Origin: Prostheceraeus crozeri
Taxonomy: Eukaryota; Platyhelminthes; Polycladida; Euryleptidae
DNA: 64,000 bases
Reading direction: 5' to 3'
NCBI GenBank assembly: GCA_907163375.1
Contig: CAJQUW010008598.1
Span: 1-64,000 of the forward strand
In this document: piece after piece, positions 60,391-64,000 of the stretch
Layout of the letters: each line of letters opens with the position of its first letter
Numbering within the stretch: position 1 is the first letter of the stretch
Translations under genes and position numbers: made by a program
The notes under the pieces: generated by a model
Databases searched by the model: none
The model's input: the letters and a program-made list of their open reading frames with translations, nothing else
What the model was told of the DNA's origin: nothing

Positions 60391-61950
60391 TTCACTTTGT
60401 TTTCCGAAACGCTTAAGTTACGAGGGATTTAGTATCTTTCACATGGATGCACTCTTGTAAACCATTGGTAATTTTGATAGTAATAGAGGGTATAGTTTGT
60501 TTGACGACGGGATGATAGAAAATAGATTCAAACATCTTCTCGACTATTCCATATGAAGCGTCTTTATCATGAATGAAATCACGTAAAATGTATTCTTTTT
60601 CTCACCAACAGAAATAGGTAGAATCAAATCACTTTGAATGTAAAGGTGCTGTTCATGTTTATCAAGTGTCATTGGTGTTTCTATACCAATCGTATGCGAA
60701 GCAGTAAACACAGTTTGTAGCATTGAAAAACCAAAGAGTTTTTTCAAATTTTTACTCAATTGACATTGAATGTCATCACCCAGTTTCAGAACAACGCGTT
60801 GATTTTCAATTGAAAACGAAATGCGGTGTGTCTTTACATCATATTTACTTTTCATCACATGCTTCAACTTCTGTTGTATATAAGGATTTACTACATGAAT
60901 GAAGCTTTCAACTGTATGATATAGACGCGGCATTATATTGATAGCAACTTTAGATTCTTCATAAGACTGGTAAATTTTCTTGATGCGATCACCATAGATG
61001 TCCACCCAACATTCATCATTAACTGAATCAGCTCTAGTGTGATATTCATGAGAACCATACACCACACCGCTTCCAATAATAGGTGTATAATGTCTTACAA
61101 AATGACGCAAGGTTGGAGAGAAATAAACTATAAGTTTGTCATTATATTTCTGAATAACCAACTTATTTTTGTCCGCCATAATTTTCTCTCCATACTTCTT
61201 ACCCACAGTCTCATTCCATCGTTTTACTAACTCAATAAGTGATAAAGGTTGAACACCACGCTTTTTCAAAATGATGCGTTCTTCACATTCTACAACATCT
61301 TCATCAAATATTTTAAATTCATAATGAAATTTGTTGATTTGATTTGAATAAACTTTTTTAAAATTTGCAGTAGCAATTGACGTTAGATGCAGTCCATGAC
61401 CAAAACCGAGATGTGGATAGAATTCATTATCCAACCTCAGTGTAAGACCTCTAGTAAAAGAATGAAAGCGAAGGAACTGTCTCCCACTCCAATGATAGAT
61501 AGTAAACTCATAAGCTTTCTGATTTTTATTCTTCATGATGGAAGTATTACCACTATTGAACGCCTTAATAATTTTCTCATTCCCAAATGGTTCATAATAA
61601 TCTGATTTTATCTGAATCCATTCATAGTTCCACTTTCCATCTGATGTTAAATTGTATGGGAACTGGAATGCATTATTCATCGTTATTCCATCATGGGTGC
61701 GAGGAGTCAATATCATTTCTTCCAAATCATTCACATTCTGAATATTGCTATCATAGCAAATACTAGAAACGCCAACCTCCCATTCACCTTCTAAATGTAG
61801 TGGGCGATTTAATTCTACTCGATAGTCTGATGGTTTATTTTTGGGAAATTTATTCATAGAAGCATTACTGGGTAAGTAGATTATAAAGGAGTCCTTATTT
61901 TCACTTTCCATATTATTCACATTGGAAAATATATTAGCATACTTTTGCAT
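60391..61950 (-). pseudogene. Companion gene 2 of copy B (broken about once near its end)
   Basis: About 97% identical in protein to the gene at 1,170-2,720 over most of its length. The N-terminal signature is PSNASMNKFPKNKPSDYRV then LEGEWEVGVSSICY. Its start overlaps or abuts the end of companion gene 1, suggesting a joint transcript. Function unknown; members accompany this polymerase type in other invertebrate genomes (recollection, not checked). Confidence 0.6.
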
Positions 61951-63350
61951 TAACTCTTCATTCGGAAATGGAGTGTGATACTTGTCACAGCATCTTTATG
62001 AAAAGGAATCAACGCACCAGCATCGTCATAAATGGCAATATCAATTTGTGGGATGTAGTTTGATTTCAGCTTTGTATAATGCACTTTCTTGAAAGTATGC
62101 TCAGATAAAATACTGCAGCTTTTTGGCTGGTATGGTATCATTGCTAGCAATGGAGCTTCAACATCTCCCACACGTACATCTTCACCAATATTGGAATATA
62201 TCTGAAAATAGTTAATACGACGCGATAGCGACATGTCTGCGCTAGCTTTGGTTACAGTACCACTTTTAAAGATATTTTGGTCAAAACCCAAAATGTCCAT
62301 TAGAGTTTTATCCATAATTAGTTCAATACCTTTTCCACTTATAGTGAGAGACAAAACACCTTCTTTTTCAGAAAATGAAATATGTTGGTCATTAATCACT
62401 TCATTTAAATAATCTACAACCAATTTAACCGAAGTAATAATGCGAAGCATCAACACTCTTGTTTCATGTAAGATACCACCGAAAGGCTCTACACACTTTC
62501 TGTATAAAGATACGCTCCATTCTGTATCAAATTGATTTGACCTTTCACATGGTAAATGTTGCATATCAAATTTTCCATGAACAGCTGCAGAATGATGTCG
62601 TAAGAACTGATGAAAATCTTTTGAACAAATTAATACTAGATTATCATCATTTAATTTACTTATTGCAATATGATTAGATGATTTGATATAAGTCAATGTT
62701 GCCACTTGTTTACCATCAACTCGAAGGAGATAATTAAATTTCTTCGATAATGTTTCAGGAGTCATGTTTGTCTTTCTTGGCTTAATCACAATCTTCTTCA
62801 CCAACGTCTTCTCATTTCTTGAAATAAGATCTACATAATAAGCTTCCTCTCGATATATTAACTGTTTATAACCACTTATGTGGTAATTAACGTTAAAATT
62901 ATCATAGCTTGTTAAGGCGCTAGCGAGGTAACCTAAATCATTTCTTAAACTTGGACTTAAACCAACAATCCAATCTTTCTCAACTACATGATGTACATAA
63001 TTATGATCATCATTGTGCGGAGTAAATTGGACAATATGTTTACACGCTTTATTCAGGAAATCATACATAAACTTTTTACATGATAAGAGATCTTTCTTTG
63101 GCCACTGTGGAATGTATACTCGGCAGCCCTTTTCACATTGGTAAGCAGCTGTACGTCTCATATTAATAGTCATCACCTCATAATCAAAAGTATAGACACA
63201 GTTGCTATAAACAAGTTGAGTGACACCCACTTCCCAATTTCCATTTAGCTGTTGTGTATGATCAATGGGAGTAGAAAATGGAGTGCGGCTCGATTACTAG
63301 CAAATCTATTTGCGGCCGCATTGCTAAGCAAAATATGATTAAACGACATT
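61950..63350 (-). pseudogene. Companion gene 1 of copy B (about one break)
   Basis: A long minus-strand frame, 426 codons of it uninterrupted, containing NWEVGVTQLVYSN near its N-terminus, KTNMTPETLSKKFNYLL, TLMDILGFDQNIF and the C-terminal YIPQIDIAIYDDAGALIPF. The N-terminal pattern (L-SNA...F then G-x-WEVGV-x-x-x-Y) is the same as in companion gene 2. No signal peptide or membrane helix seen. It is divergent from the PC4-like genes, whose start is only about 20-30 bases away, so the short gap near 63,350-63,372 must hold both start signals. Role unknown; structural is a guess. Confidence 0.6.
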
Positions 63351-63372
63351 TTTATATTGCTGATCTGCGACT

Positions 63373-63741
63373 TTGCATAACATCATGAAGACTTGGATTT
63401 TGGACTCTCTACAATATATCAGAGTTGATCGTGATGGAAATGTACATTTCAAAAATTCTCATGGTCATACATCAAGAGGTATTACATTAACATGGCGACA
63501 ATTTGTCAACCTCAATGATATCATGAGGGATTTGGAATATTTTCAAACATTAAGATTCATCTCCTTGGGTGATCAAGTTTGGCTTCAACATTACAGAAAT
63601 GAAATTCAAATCTGCCATTCTCATTCCGCAAACTGTTTCTCATTTCGCAAATACAATTGGGAGAAGTATAGAAGATACATACATCGCTCCATCATGACAT
63701 TTATTCGTCGTGAGTTCATCGCCCTACTATGCAAATCTTAA
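63373..63741 (+). CDS. PC4/p15-like single-stranded-DNA-binding protein, looks whole
   Basis: 122 codons; an ATG four codons in (MKTWILDSLQ) may be the real start. The layout fits the PC4 (SUB1) fold: YIRVDRDGNVHFK strands, then GITLTWRQFVNLNDIMRDLE, which resembles the PC4 stretch KGISL-x-x-x-QW-x-x-L, followed by another basic strand, QVWLQHYRNEIQI. Proteins of this kind bind single-stranded DNA and could serve replication with the protein-primed polymerase or activate transcription. It is divergent from companion gene 1 and followed by a related broken copy. The assignment is by pattern only. Confidence 0.5.
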   Translation: MHNIMKTWILDSLQYIRVDRDGNVHFKNSHGHTSRGITLTWRQFVNLNDIMRDLEYFQTLRFISLGDQVWLQHYRNEIQICHSHSANCFSFRKYNWEKYRRYIHRSIMTFIRREFIALLCKS

Positions 63742-63763
63742 TCAGACAAGACTACCACGCACC

Positions 63764-64000
63764 ATGAGTTGGAAATTAGATTCCCTACAACGTACTGAAA
63801 CGGATCATGATCGAAACATCTATTTCAAAGATTCAACTGAAATGTGAGAAGAGAGTTTGCTTTATCTTATCGACATTTTCAATCTCTACATCATATCATG
63901 AAGGATTTGAAATACTTCTATATGAAAAGACATTCACGTATTGGAAATCGCATCTGGTTGCGCGTCAACAATCGGCGAATTCAACTCTATCATTCCCAAC
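63764..64000 (+). pseudogene. Second PC4-like gene (fossil, runs off the window)
   Basis: Starts MSWKLDSLQRTE at 63,764 and parallels the preceding gene (DSLQ, NIYFKDS, MKDLKYF, NRIWLRVNNRRIQLYHS). A tandem duplication that has diverged and is broken in the visible part. Confidence 0.55.

Larger units (their letters stand above)
51438..64000 (+). mobile_element. Polinton-like virus-like element, copy B (fossil, nearly whole)
   Basis: Inner end at about 51,438, marked by GC-rich tandem repeats and the GCAAGATGG motif shared with copy A; the outer end lies beyond the window. The strand is that of its polymerase gene. Gene order from the inner end: zinc-ribbon/coiled-coil gene (+), small TATA-driven gene (+), small acidic gene (-), DNA polymerase B (+), companion genes 2 and 1 (-), PC4-like genes (+). 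The polymerase with zinc fingers and an endonuclease VII-like motif belongs to the protein-primed group found in Polintons and related animal virus-like elements. Integrase, ATPase, protease and capsid genes are not seen in the visible part. About five or more breaks in all. Likely young, from its similarity to copy A. Confidence 0.7.

Noticed and set aside
1-64000. tRNA or rRNA genes
   Set aside because: No A/B-box pair with a cloverleaf and no rRNA core sequence was seen by eye; a dedicated search was not possible.

Overview
This is animal nuclear DNA. It carries spliced-looking reading frames, TATA and CCAAT boxes, and several eukaryotic DNA transposon families (PIF/Harbinger, hAT, Tc1/mariner). 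It also holds two copies of a large virus-like element with a protein-primed DNA polymerase B of the Polinton/Maverick kind. No intact host gene, rRNA or tRNA was recognised. The CCTAA/TTAGG flavour of one very long block would fit an arthropod, but the species cannot be told from the window.

Layout. Copy A of the virus-like element runs from the left edge to about 24.9 kb. Copy B runs from about 51.4 kb to the right edge. They lie in opposite orientation, polymerase ends facing inward, around a 26.5-kb spacer. Each copy reads, from the inner end outward: GC-rich tandem repeats; imperfect palindromes and a foldable non-coding segment; a zinc-ribbon/coiled-coil gene; a small TATA-driven gene between two 147-bp direct repeats; a small acidic gene; a CCAAT/TATA control region; the DNA polymerase B gene (zinc fingers, endonuclease VII-like zinc motif, exonuclease and polymerase motifs); and two related genes of unknown, possibly structural, role. 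Copy B continues outward into one whole and one broken gene of a PC4-like single-stranded-DNA-binding type. Where both copies read cleanly they are about 97% alike in protein, so the duplication or double insertion is young. Both copies are fossils with breaks: few in B, many in A.

The strangest object is at about 3,003-15,358. It is 12.36 kb of G-poor, CTAA/CCTAA-rich sequence with almost no coding capacity, set precisely inside the polymerase gene of copy A, with the host sequence resuming on the far side after a shared CCTA. It is either a degenerate interstitial telomere-like array or an unpolished long-read rendering of a short-unit array. The flanking noise in copy A favours at least some sequencing artefact.

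The spacer (24.9-51.4 kb) is mostly AT-rich, gene-free DNA. It holds a decayed two-gene Harbinger element (27.1-29.7 kb), a decayed Tc1/mariner-type transposase (34.7-35.6 kb), an unidentified coding remnant (41.3-41.9 kb), and a non-autonomous hAT with perfect 8-bp target duplications (45.79-46.82 kb). Further right are a broken hAT transposase with GATCCGG-rich subterminal repeats (47.6-49.5 kb), 155-bp tandem repeats, and a 463-bp direct duplication that carries a promoter and short first exon twice (50.07-51.25 kb).
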